A DNA stretch of 64,000 nucleotides. Origin: Stratiformator vulcanicus. GTDB lineage: Bacteria; Planctomycetota; Planctomycetia; Planctomycetales; Planctomycetaceae. Positions 36,765 to 46,096 of this stretch are shown piece by piece. Under the pieces are notes generated by a model. That model was given only the letters and a program-made list of their open reading frames with translations, was not told the origin of the DNA and ran no database searches. The stretch covers positions 4,272,833 through 4,336,832 of the forward strand of contig NZ_CP036268.1 in the NCBI RefSeq assembly GCF_007744515.1. The letters run 5' to 3'. The translations under genes were made by a program, and so were the position numbers. Each line of letters begins with the position of its first letter. Position 1 is the stretch's first letter.

Positions 36765-37235
36765 ATGAGAATTAAGAAGAAAGAAGCCGCGATCGCCGAT
36801 GTCGATATGACACCGATGATCGACATCGTGTTTCAGTTGATCGCGTTCTTCATGGTGATCACGAACTTCGAAAACACGCGGGCCGATGAACGGGTGAAAC
36901 TGCCGAAGGACGAACTGGCGAAGCCCCCGGAAATTGCCCGCGAAGATGACCTGTTGCTCAACATCGGATACATCCGCAATCAGCAGGGGGAGAAGCAGTC
37001 AGACGCCCTGCTCTTTTACGGCGATGGCGAAACCTACCCGGTGCTCGAAATCGGCCCCGTGTTGGAACGCGAGGTGAAGTACTTTAAAGACCTCGGGACG
37101 GAAGCGGACGACGTGACGATCGTGATCCGTTCCGACGCGGAGATTCCGACCGGCCTCGTTCAAGAGACGATTAAATTTTCGCAGGAAGCGGGCTTCTCCA
37201 AATTCGCGTTGAAGGCCACGCAAAAAGTCGAGTGA
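36765..37235 (+). CDS. ExbD/TolR-family protein 1
   Basis: 156 residues with a short cytoplasmic N-terminus, one membrane helix and a periplasmic domain. The key motif DVDMTPMIDIVFQLIAFFMV carries the essential membrane Asp. The periplasmic part ends in the usual VVIRSDAEIPTGLV-type strand (IVIRSDAEIPTGLVQETI). It partners ExbB (78 bp upstream) and the second ExbD. Confidence 0.93.
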   Translation: MRIKKKEAAIADVDMTPMIDIVFQLIAFFMVITNFENTRADERVKLPKDELAKPPEIAREDDLLLNIGYIRNQQGEKQSDALLFYGDGETYPVLEIGPVLEREVKYFKDLGTEADDVTIVIRSDAEIPTGLVQETIKFSQEAGFSKFALKATQKVE

Positions 37236-37251
37236 CAATCTGACTTAAAAC

Positions 37252-37335
37252 GTAGGGCGGGCTGTGCCCGCCACGTGTTACTTATTAACGGATCGATTCA
37301 ACCCATCTGATCTCGGCGGGCACAGCCCGCCCTAC
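37252..37335. repeat. 84-bp element with 21-bp perfect TIRs between the two exbD genes
   Basis: The 21 bases at 37252-37272 (starting GTAGGGCGGGCTGTGCCC) are the exact reverse complement of 37315-37335. The 42-bp centre is AT-richer (ACGTGTTACTTATTAACGG). It starts 17 bp after the exbD1 stop and ends 12 bp before the exbD2 start, so it sits inside an operon. The RNA would fold into a long hairpin without a T-run. Confidence 0.92.
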
Positions 37336-37347
37336 CAATGCCGCAAC

Positions 37348-37854
37348 ATGAAGTTTCGACACTCCAATAAGAAGGCGGAGAAAATCGAGCCGCAGATGGC
37401 TCCGATGATCGACGTCGTCTTTCAGCTACTGATTTTCTTCATGCTCACGCTGAAAATCATTGAGCCGGAGGGAGACTTCAATATCAACATGCCGATCGGT
37501 CAGTCACAGGAATCGGCGAGCGAGCCGTTGCTGCCCGATATCAAGGTCCGCATGGTCGCGACACCCGACGGTGACTTGGCGAGCCTCGAATTGAACCGCC
37601 GGAAGCTGGGCAATGGTCCGGAGGCGTTCGAGCGACTCAACGGCGAAATTCTGCGGATTCTCGGCAATCCGAATGACCCGGCCAATGCCGATATCGAGGT
37701 CGAACTCGACGCGGATTATAACCTGAATTACCGCTACACGGTCGAAGCGATTTCCGCCGTGAGGGGCCGGCTCGACCCGTCGTCCGGGCAGGTTGTCTCG
37801 TACGTCGAGAAAATCAAATTCGCCCCGCCCCGTCGCCCCGAAGCCGGCGGCTAA
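37348..37854 (+). CDS. ExbD/TolR-family protein 2
   Basis: 168 residues with the membrane motif EPQMAPMIDVVFQLLIFFML, again containing the conserved Asp. The periplasmic domain (DIKVRMVATPDGDLASLELN, DIEVELDADYNLNYRYTVEA) is distinct from ExbD1, so the two are not a recent duplicate and may form heterodimers. The frame is open upstream through the inverted repeat, but ATG 37348 (MKFRHSNKKAEK) is the natural start; it lacks a clear ribosome binding site, perhaps because the repeat was inserted just before it. Confidence 0.92.
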   Translation: MKFRHSNKKAEKIEPQMAPMIDVVFQLLIFFMLTLKIIEPEGDFNINMPIGQSQESASEPLLPDIKVRMVATPDGDLASLELNRRKLGNGPEAFERLNGEILRILGNPNDPANADIEVELDADYNLNYRYTVEAISAVRGRLDPSSGQVVSYVEKIKFAPPRRPEAGG

Positions 37855-38250
37855 CGCGCGCCGCGATGACGCTCACCCCATCTCCAAAGCCCACGGGCCA
37901 CGCCCCGTGGGTCCCACGATTGTGCTCACGCTGCGCGACTCTCCCGTCACGCCGCCCACAGCGCAACCGCATTGCCCACAATCACGACGATCAGCCCGAG
38001 CATCAACGCCGGCGTCGCCGTTGAAGCGGACTCGTCCTGCAAAAACCGTTGAAGCATCGAGAAGCGGTGGTCCGGTGGCAATGGTCACTCCGGCAGTGCT
38101 GGTTCGTGGGATGCGATCGATTACCGCGATCGAAATGATCGTAAGGGGGAGTCGTACCATTCGCCAGCACTGATCCTGTCGTCTTGTGAGATGGTTTCTC
38201 CGGCGTTAAGGTCGCCCGATTCGCTCACCTGTCTGACGATCTGACCTGTC
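37855..38250. other. Intergenic region with a CCCACGGG palindrome
   Basis: 396 bp. An 8-bp stem palindrome, CCCACGGG at 37890-37897 and its complement at 37904-37911, lies 36 bp after the operon's last stop codon and may act as transcript end or REP-like repeat; no T-run follows. A 95-codon minus-strand open frame (37873-38160) shows no family features. Confidence 0.55.
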
Positions 38251-39240
38251 ATGTCACGTATCAACGTTACGGACCTCAAGGACGGCGACAACGTCGAAGA
38301 GGTCTACCTTCTGGCTGAAAAGTCTCTGCGAGCCAATCGCAATGCGAATCTCTATCTACTCGCTCAACTGCGCGATAAGACCGGCACAATCAGCGGTCTG
38401 CAGTGGAACGTGACGGAGGGGTCGACGGACGATTTCTCCGCGGGTGACTTCGTGCGGGCCAAAGGCAAGGTGCAGGTCTATCAGGGCGGCCTGCAGATGA
38501 TCGTCACGGGGCTTAAGAAGTTCCCGGCCGACGGGCTTGACCCCGCCGACTTCCAACCGGAGCCCGGCGCGGATGTCACCAAGCTGCTGGAACGACTTCG
38601 GGAGATCATGCTGGGCGTCGGCGATCCGAACTTGAAGGCGGTGATGGAAGCCTTCCTGGCGGATGAAGAACTGGTCGCGTCGCTGTGCGCTGCGCCCGCG
38701 GGTATCAAGGCCCATCATGCCTACACCGGGGGACTGATCGAGCACATGGTCAACATGCTCGAAGTGGCCACGTTGATCGAGCCACGCTACCCAATGCTCA
38801 ATCACGACGTCCTCAAGCTCGGCGTGTTTCTGCACGATCTCGGCAAAGTTCGGGAACTCGAATACGAAACGTCGTTCGCTTACACCGACGAGGGGCAACT
38901 CCTCGGCCATATGCAGATCGGCTGCGAGCTGCTCGATGAGAAGATCGCCGCTGCGGAAACGGCGACCGGCGAATCGTTCCCGAAGCCGCTGCGGCTGCAC
39001 TTGAAGCATCTGATCCTCAGCCATCACGGCACCGAAGAGTTCGGCAGCCCCAAAGTGCCGATGACCCCCGAAGCCGTCGCCCTGCACCACCTCGACGCGC
39101 TCGACGCCAAGGTGAACGAATTCAGCCGAACAATCGAAGAGGACCCCAACTCCGATTCCAACTGGACGCCGTTCAACCCGCGGATGGGTCGGAAGCTTTA
39201 CAAGGGGTCGAGGGGCGAGAGTCAAGAGTCGAGTACGTAA
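38251..39240 (+). CDS. YhaM-like 3'-5' exoribonuclease (OB fold plus HD domain)
   Basis: 329 residues. The N-terminal OB-fold nucleic-acid-binding domain (LYLLAQLRDKTGTISGLQWN, GDFVRAKGKVQVYQGGLQM) is followed by an HD phosphohydrolase domain: HHAYTGGLIEHMVNM, KLGVFLHDLGKVREL and HLILSHHGTEEFGSP supply the metal-binding His and Asp residues. This order matches YhaM/CBF1-type RNases that degrade RNA and DNA from the 3' end. The last codons (KGSRGESQESST) lie in a heptamer repeat (39207-39233), which has replaced or extended the original C-terminus. Confidence 0.88.
   Translation: MSRINVTDLKDGDNVEEVYLLAEKSLRANRNANLYLLAQLRDKTGTISGLQWNVTEGSTDDFSAGDFVRAKGKVQVYQGGLQMIVTGLKKFPADGLDPADFQPEPGADVTKLLERLREIMLGVGDPNLKAVMEAFLADEELVASLCAAPAGIKAHHAYTGGLIEHMVNMLEVATLIEPRYPMLNHDVLKLGVFLHDLGKVRELEYETSFAYTDEGQLLGHMQIGCELLDEKIAAAETATGESFPKPLRLHLKHLILSHHGTEEFGSPKVPMTPEAVALHHLDALDAKVNEFSRTIEEDPNSDSNWTPFNPRMGRKLYKGSRGESQESST
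39207..39233. repeat. Heptamer repeat at the end of the YhaM-like gene
   Basis: GTCGAGG, GGCGAGA, GTCAAGA, GTCGAG in 7-bp phase, encoding the polar C-terminal residues of the gene. Same class as the arrays at 19331 and 22027. Confidence 0.65.
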
Positions 39241-39336
39241 GCTCATGTCGCGCCGGAAGGGGCGTGTCCGCTGACTCTTGCTGACGAGAGCGATCTTCGG
39301 CTTCCATCGACCTGAATCCGGCCATAAGATTCCGGT

Positions 39337-39594
39337 ATGCCAACTGTCTCAGAAGCGGACATCTTGAGTGAAGTCGTCAATCTTGGCGATGACGCTCTGA
39401 CTCCGGACGCTGCCCGAGCCATCTTGGGCTGGAAGTTCAGCGATAAGGCCACGGGGCGGATGAGGGACCTCGTGCTTAAGGCCAATGCTGGCGATCTGAA
39501 TGACGAAGAGTCCATGGAACTCGATCGTTACCGTCGCGTCGGCTTGCTGGTCGACATCGCACGCGCGAAAGCGGCATCGACGCTGGCCGAATAG
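39337..39594 (+). CDS. Small protein of unknown function, 85 aa, upstream of HNH nuclease
   Basis: MPTVSEADILSEVVNLGDDA and SMELDRYRRVGLLVDIARAK frame a mostly helical small protein; the second half resembles the short segment DLNDEESMELDRYRRVG that often precedes HNH endonucleases in planctomycetes and cyanobacteria. The stop is 6 bp before the HNH start, so the two are co-translated. It could be a partner, inhibitor or DNA-binding subunit of the nuclease. I assign no function. Confidence 0.7.
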   Translation: MPTVSEADILSEVVNLGDDALTPDAARAILGWKFSDKATGRMRDLVLKANAGDLNDEESMELDRYRRVGLLVDIARAKAASTLAE

Positions 39595-39600
39595 GACGCC

Positions 39601-40026
39601 ATGAATTTGCCTGCGGCAATTCGGCAGCAGGTTGTAGAGCGAGCGAATCAGCAATGCGAGTATTGCGGTATTCCGCAAGAGCAGACAATCGCACCGCATG
39701 AGGTCGATCATATCCGCTCGCTGAAGCACGGCGGACGCTCCGAGACCGAAAACTTGTGCCTCGCATGCTTCTACTGCAACTCATTTAAGGGCAGCGATAT
39801 TGCCACGATTGATCCGTCAACGGATGAATTGGTTCGACTATTCAGTCCACGGCTCGATCGCCGGGATGAACACTTCCGCTGGGAAATGACCGAGTTAGTC
39901 GGTCGAACTCCCGTCAGGCGAGGAACCGTCACTCTGCTGCAAATTAATTTGCCAGAGCGTCGCGAGCATCGACGACTTCTCGCTCGATTCGGTGCGTTTC
40001 CTTTCTCGCCGCGACCGTCCCTGTAA
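39601..40026 (+). CDS. HNH endonuclease
   Basis: 141 residues. CEYCGIPQEQTIAPHEVDHI holds the first Cys pair and the catalytic DH; GGRSETENLCLACFYCNSFKG holds the Asn and second Cys pair, a complete Cys4-type HNH motif. The C-terminal 60 residues (LFSPRLDRRDEHFRWEMTEL, VGRTPVRRGTV) match free-standing HNH proteins of bacteria. It is cotranscribed with the 85-aa gene. No restriction methylase, intron or phage gene is close by. Confidence 0.88.
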   Translation: MNLPAAIRQQVVERANQQCEYCGIPQEQTIAPHEVDHIRSLKHGGRSETENLCLACFYCNSFKGSDIATIDPSTDELVRLFSPRLDRRDEHFRWEMTELVGRTPVRRGTVTLLQINLPERREHRRLLARFGAFPFSPRPSL

Positions 40027-40144
40027 CGATTTCCTATTCTTTTCGTCAATCTTAAGCGTAGAGTGTGCTCAAGACCGCCAATTTGCACTGTGACAAACGC
40101 ACCAAAAACACCTTTTGATTCCCACCAGTGAGCCCCTCTTCGCG

Positions 40145-42400
40145 ATGGAACGCCGAATTGTTGAACTGCTGCATTCTCCCGGATACAAGCCGGTCAAACC
40201 GGCCGCGATTGCCCGCAAACTCGGGCTGACGAAAAAGCATGGCGGGGAGTTCCGAACAGCGCTGGCGAATCTGATGCACGCGGGGACGGTCGTCGAAGAT
40301 CGCAAAGGGCGACTCCGTCGCATGTCCGAACCGGGACAGTTCGTCGGGATTTACAAGAAGACCCGCAAGGGAGGCTTCGTCACCGAGCGTGCAGAACCGG
40401 GCGGCGATTCTAATCACGAGCCGCGGGAAGCCTTTATTCCGCCCGAGGATTCGCTCGACGCCGCCGATCGCGACGAGGTGTCGGTTGAAGTCCGCAATCG
40501 TCGCGGCTCCTTCGGCAAGCGATACGGGCGGATCGTCGAGGTGTTACAACGCGCCCGGCACAATTTCGTCGGCACTTATCTTGAAAAAAGCGGCAAGGGT
40601 TTTGTGCGGGTCGACGGCAACGCGTTCGACATGTTGGTCGAAGTCGGCGATCCCGGCGCGAAGGGCGCCCGGCAGGAAGACAAAGTCGTCATCGAGATGC
40701 TGCGCTTCCCGCGGCATGAGCGCCGCGGCGAAGCGGTGTTGGTCGAGGTCCTGGGTAAAGCGGGTGAGCCGGGCGTCGATACGCAAACGATCATCCACGA
40801 ATACGGTTTGCCGACCGAGTTCAGCACCGAAGTGCTTGAAGACGCCTCGGAACAAGCCGACCGGTTCGACGAAACCGATCTAAATGGCCGGGTCGACCTG
40901 ACCAAAGAGACGATCGTCACGATCGATCCCGTCGACGCCCGCGACTTCGACGATGCGATTTCGCTGCGTCGATCCAAAGACGGTCACTGGCACCTCGGCG
41001 TGCATATCGCGGATGTCTCGACCTTCGTCCAACCCAATTCGGCTCTCGACCGATCGGCGAAGCAGCGGGGGACCAGCGTCTACCTGCCGGGGCGGGTCAT
41101 CCCGATGCTGCCGGAGGTGATCTCGAACGGCCTTGCCAGTTTGCAGCAGGGCAAGGTCCGTTACACGAAGTCGGCCCTCATGGAGTTCAATGCCGAAGGC
41201 ATTCCCGTCGGCATGAGATACGAGAACACCGCGATCAAGGTCACGCGGCGGTTTGCGTATGAAGAGGTCATGCCGATCGTCAATGAGCCGGACAAATACA
41301 AGGCGACGGTCTCGGCGAAGATTCGAAAGTTGCTCGTCGAGATGTACGATCTCGCGATGCTGCTGCGGCAGCGCCGGTTCGCCGCCGGGGCCATCGAACT
41401 CTTTCTGCCGGAGGTCAAACTCGTTCTCGATCGCGACAGCCAGGTCGAGGGGGCGGAGGAAATCCCGCACGACCCGAGCCATCAGATTATTGAAGAATTC
41501 ATGTTGGCCGCGAATGTCGCGATCGCGACCGAAATGCACGACAAGGGCATCCCGCTGATCCGGCGGGCCCATCCGGAACCGGACGAGAAAAAGCTGAAGG
41601 ATTTCGCGGAGTTCGTCGGAACACTCGACTACCGCCTAAAGCAATATCAAAGCCGAGAGGCCCTGCAGGAACTGCTTCAACAGGTCAAAGGGGAACCGCA
41701 GGAGCGAGCCGTCAATTACGCGATGCTCCGCAGTTTGAAGCAGGCCGTCTACACCGCGAAGGAAGAGGGCCACTACGCACTCGCGTTCGAGCACTACTGC
41801 CACTTCACCAGCCCGATCCGCCGCTACGCCGACCTCGTGGTGCATCGGACGATCAATGAGTTATTGACGCAGGGCAAGTACCGCGGATCGGGTCCGCGGG
41901 AGTTAGAGCGGATCGCAACGCATTGCTCTGACATGTCCCGGCGGGCCGAAGCCGCCGAGCGCGATCTCGTCAAACTCAAGCTGCTGCAATTCATGCAGAC
42001 GCGAGTCGGGCAGACGTTTCACGCGGTCATCACGGGCGTCGAACGCTTCGGCTTCTTCGCCCGGGGAATCGAGATTCCCTTTGAAGGCATGGCTCACATT
42101 TCGGCGGTGGAGGACGCGCTCGGCGAGATCGTCGACTACGACTCGTCGGCATTCGCCCTCGTGGCCCGTCGATCGGGCCGCACGTTTCGCCTGGGTGAGC
42201 CGATCGAAATCGAAGTCACGCTGGTCGACGTCGCCACACGAAAACTTGACCTGAAGCCGCTGAAGGCATCCGCCGGCGAACGGCCAAAAAAGCGAAAACA
42301 GAAAGAACAGACGGACTCCCCGCCAAAGCACGAGAAAAAGGGTCCCCGCAACAAGAACCCGAAGCGAAATCGCAAGAGCAAGCGAAGGGGGCGGAAGTAG
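40145..42400 (+). CDS. rnr: Ribonuclease R
   Basis: About 751 residues from ATG 40145; the frame is open to a TTG at 40115. A winged-helix-like N-terminus (GYKPVKPAAIARKLGL) is followed by two cold-shock OB domains, with SGKGFVRVDGNAFDMLVEV in the second. The RNB catalytic domain contains TIDPVDARDFDDAISL with the metal-binding Asp residues. Next come HYCHFTSPIRRYADLVVHR and a C-terminal S1 domain (VGQTFHAVITGVERFGFFAR). A Lys/Arg-rich tail of about 45 residues follows, as in other RNase R. It degrades structured RNA processively 3' to 5'. About 120 bp separate it from the HNH gene. Confidence 0.95.
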   Translation: MERRIVELLHSPGYKPVKPAAIARKLGLTKKHGGEFRTALANLMHAGTVVEDRKGRLRRMSEPGQFVGIYKKTRKGGFVTERAEPGGDSNHEPREAFIPPEDSLDAADRDEVSVEVRNRRGSFGKRYGRIVEVLQRARHNFVGTYLEKSGKGFVRVDGNAFDMLVEVGDPGAKGARQEDKVVIEMLRFPRHERRGEAVLVEVLGKAGEPGVDTQTIIHEYGLPTEFSTEVLEDASEQADRFDETDLNGRVDLTKETIVTIDPVDARDFDDAISLRRSKDGHWHLGVHIADVSTFVQPNSALDRSAKQRGTSVYLPGRVIPMLPEVISNGLASLQQGKVRYTKSALMEFNAEGIPVGMRYENTAIKVTRRFAYEEVMPIVNEPDKYKATVSAKIRKLLVEMYDLAMLLRQRRFAAGAIELFLPEVKLVLDRDSQVEGAEEIPHDPSHQIIEEFMLAANVAIATEMHDKGIPLIRRAHPEPDEKKLKDFAEFVGTLDYRLKQYQSREALQELLQQVKGEPQERAVNYAMLRSLKQAVYTAKEEGHYALAFEHYCHFTSPIRRYADLVVHRTINELLTQGKYRGSGPRELERIATHCSDMSRRAEAAERDLVKLKLLQFMQTRVGQTFHAVITGVERFGFFARGIEIPFEGMAHISAVEDALGEIVDYDSSAFALVARRSGRTFRLGEPIEIEVTLVDVATRKLDLKPLKASAGERPKKRKQKEQTDSPPKHEKKGPRNKNPKRNRKSKRRGRK

Positions 42401-42487
42401 TCGATCCGTCGATCCGACTGTCGCAGAGCTAGCGAGTCCTAGTCTATAATTCTCAATTGTGCTGGCCACAAACAGAAGGACGATGCT

Positions 42488-43063
42488 GTGTCGACCACCG
42501 TAACCCTGGTGACCGTTGAAGAGTTCGCGAAATTTGCCGACCGACCGGAGAACGTGGACCGCTTCTTCGAGTTGGACGAAGGGGAGATCGTCGAATTGTC
42601 TCGGCCCCAATTAGTACACGGCCTCGTATGTGCCGTTCTTGTGCAAATACTTCGAAACTATGCCGCAAGACGCGAGAATTTACAGGTTTGTTCGAACGAT
42701 GCGGGGGTTATTCTCTCCCGCGATCCGGGCACCGTGCGCGGCCCCGATGTTTTCGTATTTGAGTCTGAACAATCGCTTGCCGAACTGATGAATCGCACCG
42801 GCTGGCTCGAGACGCCTCCACTGCTAGTGGTCGAGGTGCTTTCCCCATCGAACACGCACGGTGAAATCTCTCGGAAAGTCTCTCAATATTTGGCATCCGG
42901 CGTACGCTTGGTCTGGGTAATCGATCCGCAAGGCCGCGAATTGACGTCGCACCGAGCGGGGACCGCCCCGGATGTATTCGGCGCTGAGTCGGAAGCCCGC
43001 TTCCCGGAACTGCCTGACCTGTGCGTCCGCGTTGCCGAGTTCTTTGGCGGTTTGCCCGAATAA
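42488..43063 (+). CDS. Uma2-family (DUF820) endonuclease-like protein
   Basis: 191 residues from GTG 42488, with AAGGA upstream at good spacing. The PD-(D/E)XK-like core appears as VRGPDVFVFESEQ, then LLVVEVLSPSNTHGEISRKV (the Glu-x-Val-Ser-Pro motif of the family) and LVWVIDPQGRELTSHR. The N-terminal VTVEEFAKFADRPENVDRFFEL is also typical. The family is widespread in cyanobacteria and planctomycetes; biological role unknown. It stands alone between rnr and sdhC. Confidence 0.9.
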   Translation: MSTTVTLVTVEEFAKFADRPENVDRFFELDEGEIVELSRPQLVHGLVCAVLVQILRNYAARRENLQVCSNDAGVILSRDPGTVRGPDVFVFESEQSLAELMNRTGWLETPPLLVVEVLSPSNTHGEISRKVSQYLASGVRLVWVIDPQGRELTSHRAGTAPDVFGAESEARFPELPDLCVRVAEFFGGLPE

Positions 43064-43169
43064 GGCGACAATTGCAGCGTGACCCCGGCTTCCTATAATC
43101 GGTGGGACGCTCCTACTTCGCGTCACCTTCCTCCGAATCGTTCACGCCTCCAATCCTCCGGGTCAATCC

Positions 43170-44048
43170 GTGTCGCGCGTTGCCAAGGTTCTGAGTTCGT
43201 CGATCGGCAAGAAGTTCGTGATGGGAATCACGGGCCTGCTCCTGTGCGGGTTCCTTGTCGGGCATCTCGGCGGGAATTTTCTGATTTATCTCGGCCCCGA
43301 TTGGATCAACGCCTACGCGACCAAACTGCACGCGCTCGGCCCCATCCTGATCCTGATCGAAATCGGCCTCGCGGCGATTTTCGTGGTCCATATCGTGATG
43401 GCCTATAAGCTGACCGCGGAATATCGAGCGGCCCGTCCGAAGGAGTACGAGAAAAAAGAAACGAAGCAGGAGAAAAGCGTTTGGTGGAAGGCACCGAACA
43501 CCTGGATGGTGATCTCCGGGACGATTGCCTTGGCCTTTTTGATCCTGCACATGATTGATATGCGGTACGGCTGGCGGCCCGTCGTTGACCCGACGTTTGG
43601 CGGCTATAACGAACACGGCGGTTGGCACAATGAGCCGACCGAAGAACACCCGGTCGTCCACGTTTACAATCGCACGATTTCGATTCTGCAAACGCCGCTG
43701 AGCGCGATCCTCTACACACTCGGTGTGATTTTCATCGGATTCCACCTGTCACACGGGTTCCAAAGCGGATTTCGATCCCTTGGTTTTGCGCATCCCGTTT
43801 ACAGCAAGGCGCTCAGTTGGTTGGGCAACGCGTTCGCGATCGTTGTGACGGTCGGCTTCGCCAGTTTCCCCGTGTGGGTGTGGGCATTCGGGATTGAGCC
43901 GATTCCGCTCGAAGAAGGGCCGCACAGCGCAGCGTCCGCATCGGCTGAAGAGATCGAAGAATCGATACTCAGTCGATCGGCCGCAGCAGGCAGCACAATC
44001 GCCGACAGTTCACCGGCAGGCAGTACAAGTGACGCAGGTGCCGAATAA
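43170..44048 (+). CDS. sdhC: Succinate dehydrogenase cytochrome b subunit
   Basis: Membrane anchor of complex II, 292 residues from GTG 43170. Five membrane helices are visible, with candidate heme-binding His residues in FLVGHLGGNF, VVHIVMAYK, LILHMIDM and GFHLSHGFQ, fitting the single-subunit, di-heme, menaquinone-linked type B enzyme. The last 40 residues after GIEPIPLEEGP are Ser/Ala/Gly/Glu-rich and repetitive (AAAGSTIAD, PAGSTSDAG) and not part of the family core. It is the first gene of the sdhCAB operon. Confidence 0.93.
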   Translation: MSRVAKVLSSSIGKKFVMGITGLLLCGFLVGHLGGNFLIYLGPDWINAYATKLHALGPILILIEIGLAAIFVVHIVMAYKLTAEYRAARPKEYEKKETKQEKSVWWKAPNTWMVISGTIALAFLILHMIDMRYGWRPVVDPTFGGYNEHGGWHNEPTEEHPVVHVYNRTISILQTPLSAILYTLGVIFIGFHLSHGFQSGFRSLGFAHPVYSKALSWLGNAFAIVVTVGFASFPVWVWAFGIEPIPLEEGPHSAASASAEEIEESILSRSAAAGSTIADSSPAGSTSDAGAE

Positions 44049-44145
44049 CCGGTCGACCAAGAGCCGGTTTTCGGAATAATTCATCGCCGGTCGGAAGCAC
44101 GACCCGATCGGTCGAACAATCATCACGGATCGCAGGATCGTTCAA

Positions 44146-46092
44146 ATGGCGACCGTCAACGAAAATATTGCGACAGGCTCCTCAATCGATGCACGCGTCC
44201 CCGAGGGGGCGATGCACGAAAAGTGGGAGACGCGCATCAAGCAGATGAAGCTCGTCAATCCGGCGAATAAACGGAAGTTCGAGATCATCGTGGTCGGGAC
44301 CGGCTTGGCCGGGGCTTCGGCTTCTGCTGCGTTGGGAGAGCTCGGCTATCACGTCAAAACGTTCTGCATCAATGATTCGCCACGTCGGGCCCACAGCATC
44401 GCGGCTCAAGGCGGGATTAACGCGGCAAAGAACTATCCGAACGACGGCGACAGCGTGTGGCGGCTGTTTTACGACACCGTCAAAGGGGGCGACTACCGCT
44501 CCCGCGAATCGAACGTCTACCGCCTCGCTCAAGTCAGCAACAAGATCATCGACCACTGCGTGGCCTTAGGAGTCCCATTCGCCCGGGAATACGGGGGAAC
44601 GCTGACCAACCGCAGCTTCGGCGGTGCGCAGGTCTCGCGGACGTTCTACGCCCGAGGGCAAACCGGTCAGCAGTTGCTGCTCGGGGCCTACGCGGCGATG
44701 AATCGCCAAATTCAAACCGGTAAGGTTGAGACCTTTCCGAAGCGGGAGATGATGGACCTGATTGTCGTCGATGGCGTGGCCCGCGGCGTGATCATGCGAA
44801 ACCTCGTCACGGGCGAGTTCGAAACGCATCTCGGCGACGCCGTCTGCCTGTGCACCGGTGGGTACGGCAATGTCTACTACCTCTCAACAAACGCCAAGAA
44901 CTGTAACGTCACCGCCGCTTGGCGATGCCATAAGCGCGGGGCTTATTTCGCGAACCCGTGTTACACGCAGATTCACCCGACCTGCATCCCGGCCTCCGGG
45001 AGCTATCAGTCAAAACTGACGTTGATGAGCGAAAGCCTTCGCAACGACGGCCGGATCTGGGTACCGAAGGCTAAGGGTGACAAGCGACCGGCGAATCAGA
45101 TTCCGGAAGACGAACGCGACTACTATCTGGAGGAGCGGTACCCTTCGTTCGGAAACCTGGTCCCGCGCGACGTCGCCAGCCGTGCCGCGAAAGAGCGATG
45201 TGATGCCGGATACGGCGTCGGTGCGACCGGTCAAGCGGTCTACCTCGATTTCCGTGACGCCATCGAACGGGACGGCAAGCAGACCGTCGCCGCGAAATAC
45301 GGCAATCTCTTCCAGATGTATGAGGAGATCACGGCCGAGGACCCCTATCAGGTGCCGATGCGGATTTACCCGGCAGTCCACTACACGATGGGCGGCCTGT
45401 GGGTCGACTACGACCTGCAAAGCACGGTCCCCGGTTTGTTCGTGCTCGGCGAAGCGAATTTCTCCGACCACGGAGCGAACAGGCTCGGCGCCAGCGCACT
45501 GATGCAGGGACTCTCTGATGGGTACTTCGTGATCCCCTACACGATTGGTAATCATCTGGCGTCTTCGAAGCTCGAGAAAGTCACTGAAGATCACCCGGCC
45601 TGCAAAGAAGCGATGGTCGAGGCGCGGAATAAGATCGAGTCGCTGATCAACGTGAACGGCTCGAAAACAGTCGACAGTTTCCACAGACGTCTCGGCGCGA
45701 TCATGTGGGACTACTGCGGCATGGCGCGGACGGCCGAGGGGCTGCAAACCGCGTCGGAACGCATCCGAGAGTTGCGAGAGGAATTCTGGAACGATGTGAA
45801 GGTCCTCGGTTCCGGTGCGGACTTCAATCAGAACCTCGAACATGCCGGTCGGGTGGCCGACTTCCTGGAGTTCGCCGAACTGTTCGCCCACGATGCCCTG
45901 CACCGAGAAGAGAGTTGCGGCGGACACTTCCGCGAAGAACATCAGACACCCGAAGGCGAAGCCAAACGCGACGACGAGAACTTCAAGTACGTCGCCGCGT
46001 GGGAATTCAAAGGGGTCGGAGAACAAGAAACGTTACACAAAGAAGAGCTCGACTTCGTCGAGTGCAAGCCGTCGACCCGCAGCTACAAGTGA
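44146..46092 (+). CDS. sdhA: Succinate dehydrogenase flavoprotein subunit
   Basis: 648 residues. The FAD-binding Rossmann motif is [40 protein letters not shown] contains the segment around the covalent-FAD His, and [25 protein letters not shown] and [20 protein letters not shown] are the substrate and FAD-contacting regions. The sequence type ([24 protein letters not shown]) is that of the Bacteroidetes/Bacillus-like class. It oxidises succinate to fumarate and passes electrons to SdhB. 97 bp follow sdhC. Confidence 0.96.
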   Translation: MATVNENIATGSSIDARVPEGAMHEKWETRIKQMKLVNPANKRKFEIIVVGTGLAGASASAALGELGYHVKTFCINDSPRRAHSIAAQGGINAAKNYPNDGDSVWRLFYDTVKGGDYRSRESNVYRLAQVSNKIIDHCVALGVPFAREYGGTLTNRSFGGAQVSRTFYARGQTGQQLLLGAYAAMNRQIQTGKVETFPKREMMDLIVVDGVARGVIMRNLVTGEFETHLGDAVCLCTGGYGNVYYLSTNAKNCNVTAAWRCHKRGAYFANPCYTQIHPTCIPASGSYQSKLTLMSESLRNDGRIWVPKAKGDKRPANQIPEDERDYYLEERYPSFGNLVPRDVASRAAKERCDAGYGVGATGQAVYLDFRDAIERDGKQTVAAKYGNLFQMYEEITAEDPYQVPMRIYPAVHYTMGGLWVDYDLQSTVPGLFVLGEANFSDHGANRLGASALMQGLSDGYFVIPYTIGNHLASSKLEKVTEDHPACKEAMVEARNKIESLINVNGSKTVDSFHRRLGAIMWDYCGMARTAEGLQTASERIRELREEFWNDVKVLGSGADFNQNLEHAGRVADFLEFAELFAHDALHREESCGGHFREEHQTPEGEAKRDDENFKYVAAWEFKGVGEQETLHKEELDFVECKPSTRSYK

Positions 46093-46096
46093 CAAT

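Noticed and set aside
37873-38160. 95-codon minus-strand frame after exbD2
   Set aside because: Low-complexity, crosses a palindrome, no recognisable motif and no ribosome binding site.
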